A stretch of 64,000 nt of DNA from Armatimonadetes bacterium UBA1398 (GTDB lineage: Bacteria; Armatimonadota; Zipacnadia; UBA1398), in contig DBQI01000028.1 of NCBI GenBank assembly GCA_002305165.1, positions 104,015 to 168,014 on the forward strand, in the 5' to 3' direction. Each line of letters starts with the position of its first letter. The first letter of the stretch is position 1. Under the pieces are notes generated by a model. It ran no database searches and had not been told where the DNA came from. It was given only the letters and a program-made list of their open reading frames with translations. Shown in pieces: positions 32,720-41,420 of this stretch. A program made the position numbers and the translations under genes.

Positions 32720-33940
32720 ATGATGGACCTCGAGTGGGTAGACGGTGGGGTGACGGCGCCACCCGGCTTCCTCGCTGCCGGAGTCCGCTGCGGGCTCAAG
32801 AGCAAGGGCCGCGATCTGGGCCTTCTGGGCAGCCCTCGCGGGTGCGCTGCCGCGGGCCTCTTCACAACGAACACGATGCCGGGCTGGCCCGTGGTCTTGA
32901 GCCGCGAGATCCTAGCCGAATGCGGCAAGGTCGCGGGCGTGGTCGCGAACAGCGGCGTATCGAACGTGGCGACAGGGGCCGCGGGGCTCGCCGCAGCGAA
33001 GGAGATGAGCTCCGCCGCAGCCACGCTGTTCGCCGCTCTCTGGGGCAGCGACGAGCGGCCCGCACTCGTGGCTCAGACGGGCATCATCGGCGAGGTGCCG
33101 GCCATTGATCGGATCAGGTCGGGCATCGCGGATGCAGGGCTCAGCCTCAGCGAGGACGGTGGCCCCGATTTCGCTGAGGCCATCATGACCACGGACACCG
33201 TGCCCAAGAGCCGCGCGGTACGCCTGAAGATCGGCGGCAGCGTCGTGACCGTGGGAGGCGCGGCCAAGGGTGCCGGCATGATCGCCCCCAACATGGCCAC
33301 CATGCTGGCCTTCCTGACCACCGACGCCGCGCTGACGCCCGATGCCGCGCGCGCGCTCCTGGTCCCTGCGGTCAATGAGAGCTTCAACCGGATTTCCATC
33401 GATGGAGACATGAGCACAAGCGACATGTGCCTGCTCCTCGCCAACGGGGAGTCCGGTGTCGCAGTGGAACCTGGCGCCGAGTCGGGCCGCCGGTTCGCGC
33501 AGGCGCTGGCGGCGCTTTGCGAGGCTCTGGCCGTGGATCTGGTCCGAGACGCGGAAGGGGTGACCCGTATCTGCCGCGTGGATGTTCTGGGCGCCGCCTC
33601 CGACGACGACGCCGTGCGTGCGGCGCGAGCCGTGGCGGAATCGCCGCTGGTGAAGTCGGCGCTCTTCGGATCTGACCCGAACTGGGGCCGGCTGTGGATG
33701 GCCGTCGGGAAGAGTGGCGCGCGGGCCGATGCCAGCCGGCTGTCCATTCGCATCGGCGATGTGTCGGTACTGGAGACCGGGACGCCGAAGCCCGAGGGCA
33801 AGCGCCTTGCCGCGGGGCCGATGGGTGAACCCGAGGTGCGCATCACCATCGACCTCGGGCTCGGTGACGGTCGCGCTCACTTCTGGTTCTCTGATCTCAC
33901 CTACGAGTACGTGAGGATCAATGCGGAGTACCACACATAG
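32720..33940 (+). CDS. argJ: Glutamate N-acetyltransferase / amino-acid acetyltransferase ArgJ
   Basis: Transfers acetyl from N-acetylornithine to glutamate (cyclic arginine route) and may also use acetyl-CoA. The protein is about 406 residues from ATG 32720; GTG 32708 is possible. The autocleavage motif is intact, GGAAKGAGMIAPNMATMLAF, where the Thr becomes the nucleophile of the beta chain. FTTNTMPGWPV and VVANSGVSNVATG in the alpha chain, and LFGSDPNWGRLWMAVG near the C-terminus, are typical. It stands with argB but without argC or argD nearby. Confidence 0.95.
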   Translation: MMDLEWVDGGVTAPPGFLAAGVRCGLKSKGRDLGLLGSPRGCAAAGLFTTNTMPGWPVVLSREILAECGKVAGVVANSGVSNVATGAAGLAAAKEMSSAAATLFAALWGSDERPALVAQTGIIGEVPAIDRIRSGIADAGLSLSEDGGPDFAEAIMTTDTVPKSRAVRLKIGGSVVTVGGAAKGAGMIAPNMATMLAFLTTDAALTPDAARALLVPAVNESFNRISIDGDMSTSDMCLLLANGESGVAVEPGAESGRRFAQALAALCEALAVDLVRDAEGVTRICRVDVLGAASDDDAVRAARAVAESPLVKSALFGSDPNWGRLWMAVGKSGARADASRLSIRIGDVSVLETGTPKPEGKRLAAGPMGEPEVRITIDLGLGDGRAHFWFSDLTYEYVRINAEYHT

Positions 33941-33974
33941 CCCGGTGTTGCCCGGAGCGAACGGAGTTGGAGAG

Positions 33975-34832
33975 ATGGAGAACCTGCGGCTGAGGGCAGA
34001 AACGCTGGTGGAGGCCCTACCCTACATTCGCCAGTACCACGGGCGGTCTGTGATCGTCAAGTTCGGCGGGCACGCCATGTCTGGTGAGGATCTCAGCTCC
34101 CAGGTCATGCGGGATATCGTGCTCATGAATGCCGTCGGCATGAGGCCGGTAGTGGTCCACGGCGGCGGGCCTCAGGTCTCCACCATGATGTCCCGCCTCG
34201 GAGTCGAGGCGAAGTTCGTGGATGGCCTCCGGGTCACAGATGACCAGACGCTCGAGGTCGCGGAGATGGTGCTCGCGGGCACGATCAACAAGGGCATTGT
34301 CGGGCAGATTCACGAGCATGGCGGCCGAGGCGTGGGCCTCTCCGGACGCGACGCCGGCGTGATCGTCGCGGAGCCAGCGGCCAACGGGACCCTCGGCCAC
34401 GTGGGCGAGGTGACGGAGATCCATCCGGATCTCCTCCTGAACCTCCTCGATGGCGGCTTCATCCCCGTGCTTTGCTCCATCTCGGAGGGTCCCGGGGGCA
34501 AGGCCCTCAATGTGAACGCGGACGTTGTCGCCGGTCATGTGGCGAAGGCCTTGGCCCCGGCGAGCCTGATCATGCTCACCGATGTGCCCGGTGTTCTTGC
34601 AGATCCCGCGGACCCCACCTCGCGCATCAGCCAGCTCTCGGTCTCCGAGGCGCGTAGCATGCTGGCCTCCGGGGCCGCCGACAAGGGGATGATCCCCAAG
34701 CTCGAGGCGTGCCTGACCGCCCTGGAGGGCACGGGGAACCGTGTGCACATCATCGACGGTCGAGTGCCACACTCCGTGATCATGGAGCTTCTGACCGACG
34801 AGGGCATCGGCACGCTTGTTGTGCCCGACTAA
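33975..34832 (+). CDS. argB: N-acetylglutamate kinase
   Basis: Second step of arginine synthesis, ATP-dependent phosphorylation of N-acetylglutamate. ATG 33975 (285 residues, MENLRLRAETLVEALPYI) is chosen over the upstream GTG 33921, which overlaps argJ. The phosphate-binding IVKFGGHAM, the substrate loop VVVHGGGPQVS, and NVNADVVAGHVAKAL are present, and ADKGMIPKLEACLTALEG is at the C-terminal Lys. Arginine feedback needs an N-terminal helix that is present here but cannot be judged by eye. Confidence 0.95.
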   Translation: MENLRLRAETLVEALPYIRQYHGRSVIVKFGGHAMSGEDLSSQVMRDIVLMNAVGMRPVVVHGGGPQVSTMMSRLGVEAKFVDGLRVTDDQTLEVAEMVLAGTINKGIVGQIHEHGGRGVGLSGRDAGVIVAEPAANGTLGHVGEVTEIHPDLLLNLLDGGFIPVLCSISEGPGGKALNVNADVVAGHVAKALAPASLIMLTDVPGVLADPADPTSRISQLSVSEARSMLASGAADKGMIPKLEACLTALEGTGNRVHIIDGRVPHSVIMELLTDEGIGTLVVPD

Positions 34833-34844
34833 GGCAGTTATACT
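34816..34844 (+). promoter_or_regulatory. Candidate promoter of the chaperone/RsmI/presenilin operon
   Basis: TTGTTG (34816-34821), a 17-bp spacer and TATACT (34839-34844) lie at the end of argB. The -10 matches at 5/6 and the -35 at only 3/6. Position and spacing fit expression of the gene starting at 34888. Confidence 0.4.
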
Positions 34845-34887
34845 CATTCGGTTTGGCCCCACCGACCTTCGGGAGACGTGAGACGGA

Positions 34888-36612
34888 ATGTCCTTTCGCA
34901 AGTTCCAGGAGAGCGCCAAGGCGCGTCTCGGTGTTCAGATCGCCCTAGGCGTCATCGCCTTCATCTTCTTGGTCGGCGCCTTCTACAGCTTCGGCCCCGG
35001 GCCTGGCATGGGCGGCGGATGGCGCGACTCCGTCGTGTTCACCGTCAATGGCCAGCGGATCATGGCCAGTCAGTACTACCAGAACCTGGAAGCCTATCGC
35101 AGCCAGTACGGCAGCTCGCTGCCCCAGGAGTACGCGGTCATGTACCTTGCCGCCGTCGATCTGGTCCGTCAGGCCGCCGTGTCTCAGGTCGCGGCATCGT
35201 TGAAGCTGACTGCCACGCGCGATGAGACTGCTGAGCGTCGCGAGGAGTACATCCAGAGCCAACTCGAGGCGGCAGGGCCCGAGGGTCCCGAGCGTCAGCG
35301 CTTCCTGGTAGAGCAGGGGCTCAGCTGGCAGGCGTTCCAGGACAAGGTCTACACCAGCGCGAGGAATCTGAACCCCCAGTTCGAGAACCAGATCATCATG
35401 GAGAAGCTCCAGGAGCATGCTGCCCAGGGTGTAACGGTGTCCGACAACGAGCTTCTCGCCCAGTACCGCACCTATGACTTCCACCAGATCTACATCAAGG
35501 CGCCCGACCAGGCGGAGATCGAGGCCTGGGAGGAGCAGAAGAAGATGATGGAGGAGTTCGAGGCCGCCGAGTCCGAGCCCACCTCCGAGTCGGCAGCGGC
35601 TGACGACGAGAGCCAGCCAGCCTCCGATGCGGAGTCCTCGGAGTCCGATGAGGATGATCGGCCGGCGTGGCTCGATCGCACTGAGGCGCAGGCCGTAGCG
35701 CTCGCCCAGGATCTGCGTTCTCAGATCGAGGCCGGGGCCGATTTCGAGGAAGTGGCCAAGGACTACTCGGACGACGGGTGGCTCGCGAGCATGGGCGGGC
35801 TGTGGGAGAAGGTTGGCTACTCGCAGCTCATGGGTATGCCGCAGGAGGTACAGACGGCCGTCATCGAGGGGGCGAAGGGTGAACTCTCCGAGCCGATCGT
35901 CACCGACCGCGGCGTGTACCTGATCCGCGTCGACAATGTCGTCGAAGAGAACGTGCCCGAGGACTTCGAGACTACCAAGGAAGAGCAGCGCGAGCAGAAG
36001 CTGAACCAGAAGACGGCGACGGCGTTCAACGAGTTCGTCCAGGACTTGGTCACCCAGGCTGTCGTCGAGTTCGAGAGCGCCGATCCTCGGGCTCATATCG
36101 CTTGGCTCATCTACCATAACCGCGCCGAGATGTCCCAGTCTGAGGTCGAGGCCCGCCGCCTGGAGGCCATTGATCGCCTCAACGAGGTCATCGCGAATGA
36201 CCTACGGGAGGCCGAGCTATCAGAAGGTGGCGGTACCGAGTTCCTCGCCAAGGATTATTACCAGCTTGGCATGCTCTATCAGCAGGGCGAGCAGTGGGGG
36301 GACGCTCTCCAGGCCCAGAACCAAGGCCTGGCCTCGAACCCCGTTCCGGAGATCAAGCTCGAGGTCGCGCGCTGCCTGGTCGAGCTCGACCGTGGCGCCG
36401 AAGCGAAGCCCCTGCTTCAAGAGATCGCGGCCAAGATGCCGGTCGAGACCAACACTGCCGTCCACAGCGACATAGCTCGTCTGTACCGTCAGATGGGTGA
36501 GGATGAGCTCGCAAGCGCGACGGAGGCCGAGGTCATGGAGGCCCAGCAGAGCTCAGGCTACGGTATGCCTCCCGGCATGATGGTGCCGCCCGGTGGCGGC
36601 TTCAGTCGGTAG
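34888..36612 (+). CDS. Membrane-anchored SurA/PpiD-like peptidyl-prolyl isomerase with TPR tail
   Basis: A 574-residue foldase. One N-terminal membrane helix (LGVQIALGVIAFIFLVGAF, about 14-32) has a short cytoplasmic side, as in PpiD. A SurA-N-like chaperone domain begins VVFTVNGQRIMASQYYQNL. A roughly 50-residue acidic Ser/Glu/Asp insert (about 214-262) separates it from the parvulin domain, whose motifs are EEVAKDYSDDGWLASMGGLW and GELSEPIVTDRGVYLIRVD. The last 180 residues contain TPR-like helices (LAKDYYQLGMLYQQGEQW) and end in a Gly/Met/Pro tail. It probably assists folding of exported proteins. First gene of the 34888-39586 operon. Confidence 0.85.
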   Translation: MSFRKFQESAKARLGVQIALGVIAFIFLVGAFYSFGPGPGMGGGWRDSVVFTVNGQRIMASQYYQNLEAYRSQYGSSLPQEYAVMYLAAVDLVRQAAVSQVAASLKLTATRDETAERREEYIQSQLEAAGPEGPERQRFLVEQGLSWQAFQDKVYTSARNLNPQFENQIIMEKLQEHAAQGVTVSDNELLAQYRTYDFHQIYIKAPDQAEIEAWEEQKKMMEEFEAAESEPTSESAAADDESQPASDAESSESDEDDRPAWLDRTEAQAVALAQDLRSQIEAGADFEEVAKDYSDDGWLASMGGLWEKVGYSQLMGMPQEVQTAVIEGAKGELSEPIVTDRGVYLIRVDNVVEENVPEDFETTKEEQREQKLNQKTATAFNEFVQDLVTQAVVEFESADPRAHIAWLIYHNRAEMSQSEVEARRLEAIDRLNEVIANDLREAELSEGGGTEFLAKDYYQLGMLYQQGEQWGDALQAQNQGLASNPVPEIKLEVARCLVELDRGAEAKPLLQEIAAKMPVETNTAVHSDIARLYRQMGEDELASATEAEVMEAQQSSGYGMPPGMMVPPGGGFSR

Positions 36613-36645
36613 ACGTCGCGCGGCGTGAGGAGCGGGACGCATCCC

Positions 36646-37530
36646 GTGGCTGAGGATGACCTTCGCCCCGGCACGCTCTATGTGTGCGCTACGCCGCTCG
36701 GGAACCTCGGCGACCTGAGCGAGCGGGCGCGACTGGTTCTCGCGGCCGCCGACCTGGTGGCCGCCGAGCGCCCGGAGCATACCCGCAAGCTGCTCAGCTA
36801 CCTAGGGATACCCTCAAGCAAACTGCGACCGGCGGCCGAATCCACCCCCGACCGAGCGCTGGAGGCCATCGTGGACGCCCTGCGCCAAGGGGCGACTGTG
36901 GCGATGGTGACCGATGCCGGAACGCCCGGCATCTCGGATCCGGGTCCCCGACTCGTTCGGCTAGCTGTGGCTGCTGGGTGCCCCGTTTCCCCCGTTCCCG
37001 GTGCGAGCGCCCTCTGCGCGGCTCTGTCGATCAGCGGCTTCGACACCAGACGGGTCCTCATGGAGGGCTTCCCCCCAAGGAAGGAGGGCGCCCGACGCGC
37101 TGCCCTCAGCGATTGCTTGGCCATGGGCGCAGCCGTCGTGCTCTTCGAGAGCCCACGCAGGCTGTGCGAGACCCTGCGGACCCTGGCCGCGCTCTCTCCC
37201 GTGCGACCCGTGATGCTCCTGCGCGAGGCCACCAAGCTGCATGAGGAGGTCCTGCGCGGCACAGCCCAGGAGATACTAGAACAGCTCGGCGCGGAGCCGC
37301 GAGGAGAAGCGACCCTCGTCATCGCGCCCCCGTCAGCGAGTGAGGAAGAGGTCGCCTGCACGGCGAAGGACGCTTGGGAGCCCCAAGCCTCTCGCCTTCT
37401 TGCTGAGGGCTTGAGCCCCCGCGACGCGGTGCGCGCGCTGATGGTTCTCGGGGGGCTGTCGAAGAGCCGGGCCTTCGCCATCGTGAAGCAAGCGGCCGAG
37501 GAGGCCGGCTCAGACGAAGGGAGTCAATGA
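36646..37530 (+). CDS. rsmI: 16S rRNA 2'-O-ribose C1402 methyltransferase
   Basis: SAM-dependent tetrapyrrole-methylase-fold enzyme that modifies 16S rRNA C1402. The protein is 294 residues from GTG 36646 (GTG 36625 is possible). Signatures: GTLYVCATPLGNLGDLSERA, MVTDAGTPGISDPGPRLVR, PVPGASALCAALSISGF and VLFESPRRLCETLRTL. The C-terminal part ends with an HTH-like SKSRAFAIVKQAAEE. It lies between the two PPIase genes and overlaps the second at ATGA. Confidence 0.96.
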   Translation: MAEDDLRPGTLYVCATPLGNLGDLSERARLVLAAADLVAAERPEHTRKLLSYLGIPSSKLRPAAESTPDRALEAIVDALRQGATVAMVTDAGTPGISDPGPRLVRLAVAAGCPVSPVPGASALCAALSISGFDTRRVLMEGFPPRKEGARRAALSDCLAMGAAVVLFESPRRLCETLRTLAALSPVRPVMLLREATKLHEEVLRGTAQEILEQLGAEPRGEATLVIAPPSASEEEVACTAKDAWEPQASRLLAEGLSPRDAVRALMVLGGLSKSRAFAIVKQAAEEAGSDEGSQ

Positions 37531-38402
37531 TGCGGGGATATCTCCTAGGCCTCTGTCTGCTGGTCGTGGCGCTCGTGTGCGCGCCCGTTGCCGGGCAGCC
37601 GTTGGAGGAACTGGCTCCTGACACGCCCGTGGCACGCGTGGGAGACCGCACGATCACGGCGGGGGAGGTGCTGCGCGAGACGATCCACCGTTTCGCGCTG
37701 GGGGCCGTGGGGGAGATGCTTTTCCAGCGGTTCCTGGCCGACCGCTGCGAGGAGGCCGGTATCGTCATCTCCGAGGCGGACCTAGAGCCGGGTCAGGACA
37801 TCCATCGCGTTCGGTTCGAGCGCCTCTACGGCGAACTTGCCGAGCCTAGTGATGAGGAGATTAGGGCCGTCTACGAGGGGGAGCCGGAGCTGTACCGGCT
37901 GGAAGTGGTGCCCGCGCGAGGCATCCTTCTGGAGTCTGAGGCGGATGCTCGGGCGCTCATAGAGGGCGGACTGTCTGCCGACAGCTTCTCCCAGTGGGCC
38001 CGCGACGTCTCCCTGCACGAGAGCGCTGCCCAGGGGGGCGATCTGGGCGAGGTCAGCGTGCTCACGATGCCTGAGTCGCCGGAAGTGGTCGCGGCGCTCC
38101 TGGCGCCCGGCGAGGAGCCGCTGGTCGGTCCGATCGAGACGCCCCAGGGCTGGTGGCTGCTTCTGAGGGGGGAGCCCCGGCTGGGCCCCGTGCCCGCGTT
38201 CGCGGACGTGCGGGAGATGATCCGGCGCGACCTACGCAATGCGGCCCTGGAGCGCCTCTGGATGCGCAGGCATGCCCGAGTGCGACGTGGCACGGTACGC
38301 ATCACGCCCTACCACCTCTGGCAGTTGGCCGGAGGCCCGCCGCCTTCGGTCATACCTGAGTCGGCGGCGTCCGCACCCGGTAGCGGCGGAGGCGGAGCGT
38401 GA
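37527..38402 (+). CDS. Secreted parvulin-type peptidyl-prolyl isomerase
   Basis: A 291-residue exported protein with a signal peptide (MMRGYLLGLCLLVVALVCAP, cleavage near VAGQ). VARVGDRTITAGEVL is the SurA/PrsA N-domain start. The parvulin domain runs about 125-230, with FSQWARDVSLHESAAQGGDL and GEEPLVGPIETPQGWWLLL. A Gly/Ser/Pro tail follows. It is the second PPIase of the operon, soluble or loosely attached, and overlaps the downstream presenilin-like gene (GTGA). Confidence 0.82.
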   Translation: MMRGYLLGLCLLVVALVCAPVAGQPLEELAPDTPVARVGDRTITAGEVLRETIHRFALGAVGEMLFQRFLADRCEEAGIVISEADLEPGQDIHRVRFERLYGELAEPSDEEIRAVYEGEPELYRLEVVPARGILLESEADARALIEGGLSADSFSQWARDVSLHESAAQGGDLGEVSVLTMPESPEVVAALLAPGEEPLVGPIETPQGWWLLLRGEPRLGPVPAFADVREMIRRDLRNAALERLWMRRHARVRRGTVRITPYHLWQLAGGPPPSVIPESAASAPGSGGGGA

Positions 38403-39367
38403 GTAGCCCCCTGCACGCCTCCTATCAGCAGGAGCGTGCAGGCTCCCGCGCCATGGGCCCCATCCTATGGGTCGTGGCGGCGCTGAGTCTACGGGTATGT
38501 ATGCCTTACCTGCCCGTGCCGGCCCACCCTGTCACGGACCTCGCTGGCGGCATGCTCTACATGCTTGTCGTCCTGCTCATGGCGATCGAGTTGGGCGCGC
38601 GGCTCGGGGCGGACAAGCGCCTCGTGGTGTACTCGCTTCTCGCGGCAGCCGCGCTCTTCGCGGCCTCCACCGCAGCCTCGGAGCTCTTCGCCGCAGAGTA
38701 CATGTCGAAGCTCGCAGCCGGTGAGATCGCGGGATCGCCTGAGGGCCGCCTCCCTGCGAGCCTGTGGATCATCGGCTCCGTGAAGGACATGACGCTCATC
38801 GTGTTCGCTGTCCTCGGTGGGGCCCTGCTCTCGCGCATCGCGCGCGAGGCGAAACTGCTCTTACCTATCGCCGTCACGGTCGCCGTGGTGGACGCTGTCG
38901 GAGTACTCTACCAGGGCGGCCCGACCGCCCAGATGCTGGAGCGCAACCCTCAGCTCGTGCAGACATTCGCGGCCTCCATTCCTGCCATCGGCGCAGCCTC
39001 GACAGCCGCCTCGACGGGAGGCGTACATCCCGGTTTCGCCTTGGGCTTCATCGGGATCGGGGATTTCCTGTTCCTTGGCTTCTTCTTCGCTGCCCTGGTG
39101 AGGTTCGGGCTCAACTTGGAGGCGTCTCGATTGGGCGCCATAGCAGCCAGCTTGACTGCCATGGCCCTGGTGCTGGTAGCCGGCGCCCACCTGCCCGGTC
39201 TGCCCTTCATCGCGGCGGGCTGTGTCGTTCCGAACCTGAAGAGCTTCCGGTACACGAGGCAGGAGGCCCTAGCTCTGGCCGTGGGTGGCCTGTTCATCAT
39301 CCTGTTCTGCGCGGTGATCGTTCTGTTCGGGCAGGCGACCCGAACCGCGAGTGGAGAAGGACCTTGA
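38399..39367 (+). CDS. Presenilin-like GxGD intramembrane aspartyl protease
   Basis: A 322-residue protein with eight or nine predicted membrane helices. Three presenilin/SPP hallmarks occur in the right order. A membrane Asp, Asp165, lies in IAVTVAVVDAVGVLYQGGP, close to the human presenilin YDLVAVL..KGP..ML segment (and followed here by QML at 178-180). GIGD (219-222, Asp222) in GFIGIGDFLFLGFFFAAL matches GLGDFIFYSVLV. LPGLPFIAAG (265-274) sits where the PALP motif lies, just before the last helix. The first Asp is preceded by Val instead of Tyr, and PAL reads PGL. Archaeal homologues are known; the role here, next to two PPIases, may be membrane-protein quality control or regulated proteolysis (inference). 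Confidence 0.75.
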   Translation: MSSPLHASYQQERAGSRAMGPILWVVAALSLRVCMPYLPVPAHPVTDLAGGMLYMLVVLLMAIELGARLGADKRLVVYSLLAAAALFAASTAASELFAAEYMSKLAAGEIAGSPEGRLPASLWIIGSVKDMTLIVFAVLGGALLSRIAREAKLLLPIAVTVAVVDAVGVLYQGGPTAQMLERNPQLVQTFAASIPAIGAASTAASTGGVHPGFALGFIGIGDFLFLGFFFAALVRFGLNLEASRLGAIAASLTAMALVLVAGAHLPGLPFIAAGCVVPNLKSFRYTRQEALALAVGGLFIILFCAVIVLFGQATRTASGEGP

Positions 39368-39370
39368 CCC

Positions 39371-39586
39371 GTGGATGCTGAGCCCCGGCGCCCCCTCGTG
39401 GAGATCGATCGCAGACAACTCCTCGCCCTTGCCTTGCTGCTCGGTCTCGCTTCTCTGCTGTCCCTTGTCCGCTATGCTGTGAAGGGCGGCGGACGCCCAC
39501 CGGCGGAGAGCCTACAGCAGGCTCCCGCAGACCTCGTCTACCCCGAGGACGAGTACCGCGCGAGGACGCCTCGCGCCACTAAGTGA
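39371..39586 (+). CDS. Small single-pass membrane protein
   Basis: GTG 39371 with AAGGA 9 nt upstream gives 71 residues. A positively charged start (VEIDRRQ) is followed by one hydrophobic helix, LLALALLLGLASLLSLV, then a Gly-rich linker and a polar tail ending RTPRATK. It starts 3 bp after the presenilin-like gene and is probably cotranscribed; it might be a partner or substrate of that protease. Not assigned to a family. Confidence 0.65.
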   Translation: MDAEPRRPLVEIDRRQLLALALLLGLASLLSLVRYAVKGGGRPPAESLQQAPADLVYPEDEYRARTPRATK

Positions 39587-39704
39587 TGCCCGATCCCTGC
39601 CCTAACTCCATCTGGATGGTTCGGTCTCCGCACGGAGTGGCGCCTCCTCCATGGGCGGTGCGCAATTGGGCCAAGCAGGGAGCGCGCCGCCATCGAACGA
39701 AGGC

Positions 39705-39720
39705 TGGCACAGTGTTAGCT
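39705..39720 (+). promoter_or_regulatory. Sigma-54-like element before the nucleotidyltransferase
   Basis: TGGCAC-A-GTGT-TAGCT matches the -24/-12 consensus TGGCAC-R-N4-TTGCW with one mismatch, and GG and GC have the required spacing. The start would be near 39730, only about 14 nt from the TTG start codon. Whether this organism has RpoN is not known from the window. Confidence 0.3.
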
Positions 39721-39743
39721 ACGCTAGGGAGAGGTGCGGACAC

Positions 39744-41126
39744 TTGAAGGGCGTCATACTGGCAGCGGGGTTCGGGACGAAGTTCTGGCCGTACAGCGAG
39801 GTGCGGAATAAGTGCGCTACCCGAGTCGCCAACCGGCCTGCTGTGCGATGGCTGGCCGAGGGCCTGATCTCCGCAGGCGCGGACGGGCTCGTCGTCGTGA
39901 TCGGGCATCGCGGGCAGAGCGTGCGCGGGGCGCTGCATGGGCTGCCAACGCCTGTCCAGTTCGTCGAGGGCGTCCCCGACGAGGGCACTGCCCTCGCCAG
40001 CCTGCGAGCCGCCAGCACGACTTCCGATGATGAGCTGCTTGTGGCCTACGGCGATGTGGTCACCTCCCTCGCGAACGTGCGCGCCGTGGTGGATCGCGGA
40101 CGGGATGTCGGCGCGCCGACGGCTCTGGCCGTGCCGCTGGAGAACGCGGGCGGGGTAGGTCGAGACTGGATCAACCTGAGACTGAACGAGGGACGGGTCG
40201 TGGAGGTCACGGGCCACTCCCGAGAGCCAAGCGCTCACGTCATGGGCGGCCTCTTCCATCTTCGGATGAGTCGCGATGGCGACTTCCTACAGGGCAACCC
40301 GGGGCTGGTGACCAAGGTGGACGTAGGGGCGATGCCGCCTGTGGAAGCGGACCTAGCCGCCAGCCTTCAACTCATGATTGAGTCAGGCCATGCCGTCGCC
40401 GCGACGGAGGCGGATCGCGTGTGGTGCGATCTCGACAAGCCGTGGCACATCATCCGAGCCAGTGAGATCTGGGTGCAGCACTTGCTCGATCAGCACGAGT
40501 GCGACGTGGTCCCCGATGGCTGCCTCATCGACGACTCGGCGGACATCGACGGGCGCCTTGTGCTCGCCCCGGGCGTCAGAATCGGCAAGCGCGTCTGCAT
40601 TGACGGCGGCGCAATCATCGGCGCGGGCACGGAAGTCACCAACGGCGCCATCGTACAGGGGCCGATCCACATCGGCCGCGAATGCCGGGTCCGGCATTAC
40701 TGTCAGCTCGAGGCGGCGGCCCTCGGTGACGAGAGCATCGTCAGCCATGGATCTGAGTTCTGCGGCGGAGTCGCCTTCGAGCGGGCGTACCTCTACCACT
40801 ACATGGAGATCTCCGGCGTCGTGGGCGCCTCGGTCGACTTCGGCGCGGGCACGGTCTGCGGCACCCTCAGGTTCGACGACGGCGCCACGGTCCACCGCGT
40901 CAAAGGCCGGCGAGAGGTCCCCACGGACAACGCCAACTGCGCCTATTTCGGCGATTACTCACGCACCGGCGTGAACGCGACCATCATGCCCGGGGTCAAG
41001 ACGGGGGCCTATTCCCTGGTCGGCCCCGGGGTGATCCTCAGTAATGACCTGCCCAGCCGCAAGGCCGTCTTCGTGCAGCAGGAGCATCGCACCATAGACT
41101 GGGGACCGGAGCGCTATGGGTGGTGA
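39744..41126 (+). CDS. GlmU-like sugar nucleotidyltransferase with left-handed beta-helix
   Basis: TTG 39744 with GAGAGGTG upstream gives 460 residues. The N-terminal nucleotidyltransferase domain opens LKGVILAAGFGTKFWPYSEV; the usual GxGTRM/L..PK is changed to GTKF and RNKCATRVANRP. A metal Asp lies in LLVAYGDVVTS. The C-terminal half is a hexapeptide-repeat helix (ADIDGRLVLAPGVRIGKRVC, GAGTEVTNGAIVQGPIHIG). The layout is that of GlmU or archaeal bifunctional homologues, but the altered signature makes the sugar uncertain. Acylphosphatase overlaps its end. Confidence 0.82.
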   Translation: MKGVILAAGFGTKFWPYSEVRNKCATRVANRPAVRWLAEGLISAGADGLVVVIGHRGQSVRGALHGLPTPVQFVEGVPDEGTALASLRAASTTSDDELLVAYGDVVTSLANVRAVVDRGRDVGAPTALAVPLENAGGVGRDWINLRLNEGRVVEVTGHSREPSAHVMGGLFHLRMSRDGDFLQGNPGLVTKVDVGAMPPVEADLAASLQLMIESGHAVAATEADRVWCDLDKPWHIIRASEIWVQHLLDQHECDVVPDGCLIDDSADIDGRLVLAPGVRIGKRVCIDGGAIIGAGTEVTNGAIVQGPIHIGRECRVRHYCQLEAAALGDESIVSHGSEFCGGVAFERAYLYHYMEISGVVGASVDFGAGTVCGTLRFDDGATVHRVKGRREVPTDNANCAYFGDYSRTGVNATIMPGVKTGAYSLVGPGVILSNDLPSRKAVFVQQEHRTIDWGPERYGW

Positions 41127-41409
41127 GGCCACCTCTCGTATGCAGCTCCATGCCATCGTCAGCGGCAGGGTGCAAGGCATTGGCTACCGTCACTTCGTCG
41201 TCAACGCCGCCTACGAGTGTGGGCTCACCGGTTATGTCCGGAACCTTCATAGTGGGGACGTGGAGGTGCTTGCGGAGGGCCATGAGGACGACCTGCGCTC
41301 ACTCATCGGCGCCCTGTGGCGCGGTCCCGAGTTCGCCCGGGTAGAGCAGGTTCGGGTGAACTGGGGAGCGGCTACCGACGACTACAGCCGGTTCCGCGTG
41401 ACCTACTGA
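41116..41409 (+). CDS. acyP: Acylphosphatase
   Basis: Small enzyme that hydrolyses acyl phosphates such as acetyl- or carbamoyl-phosphate. The protein is 97 residues. The phosphate loop with catalytic Arg is IVSGRVQGIGYRHFVVNAA and the catalytic Asn lies in GYVRNLHSGDVEV. It starts inside the last codons of the nucleotidyltransferase; ATG 41140 would give a shorter form that still begins before the active site. Confidence 0.93.
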   Translation: MGGEATSRMQLHAIVSGRVQGIGYRHFVVNAAYECGLTGYVRNLHSGDVEVLAEGHEDDLRSLIGALWRGPEFARVEQVRVNWGAATDDYSRFRVTY

Positions 41410-41420
41410 GGGAGGACGAC

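Noticed and set aside
34945..36117. A 390-residue minus-strand frame opposite the PpiD-like gene
   Set aside because: Leu-rich composition arises from the complement of Glu/Gln codons; no start site and no domain.
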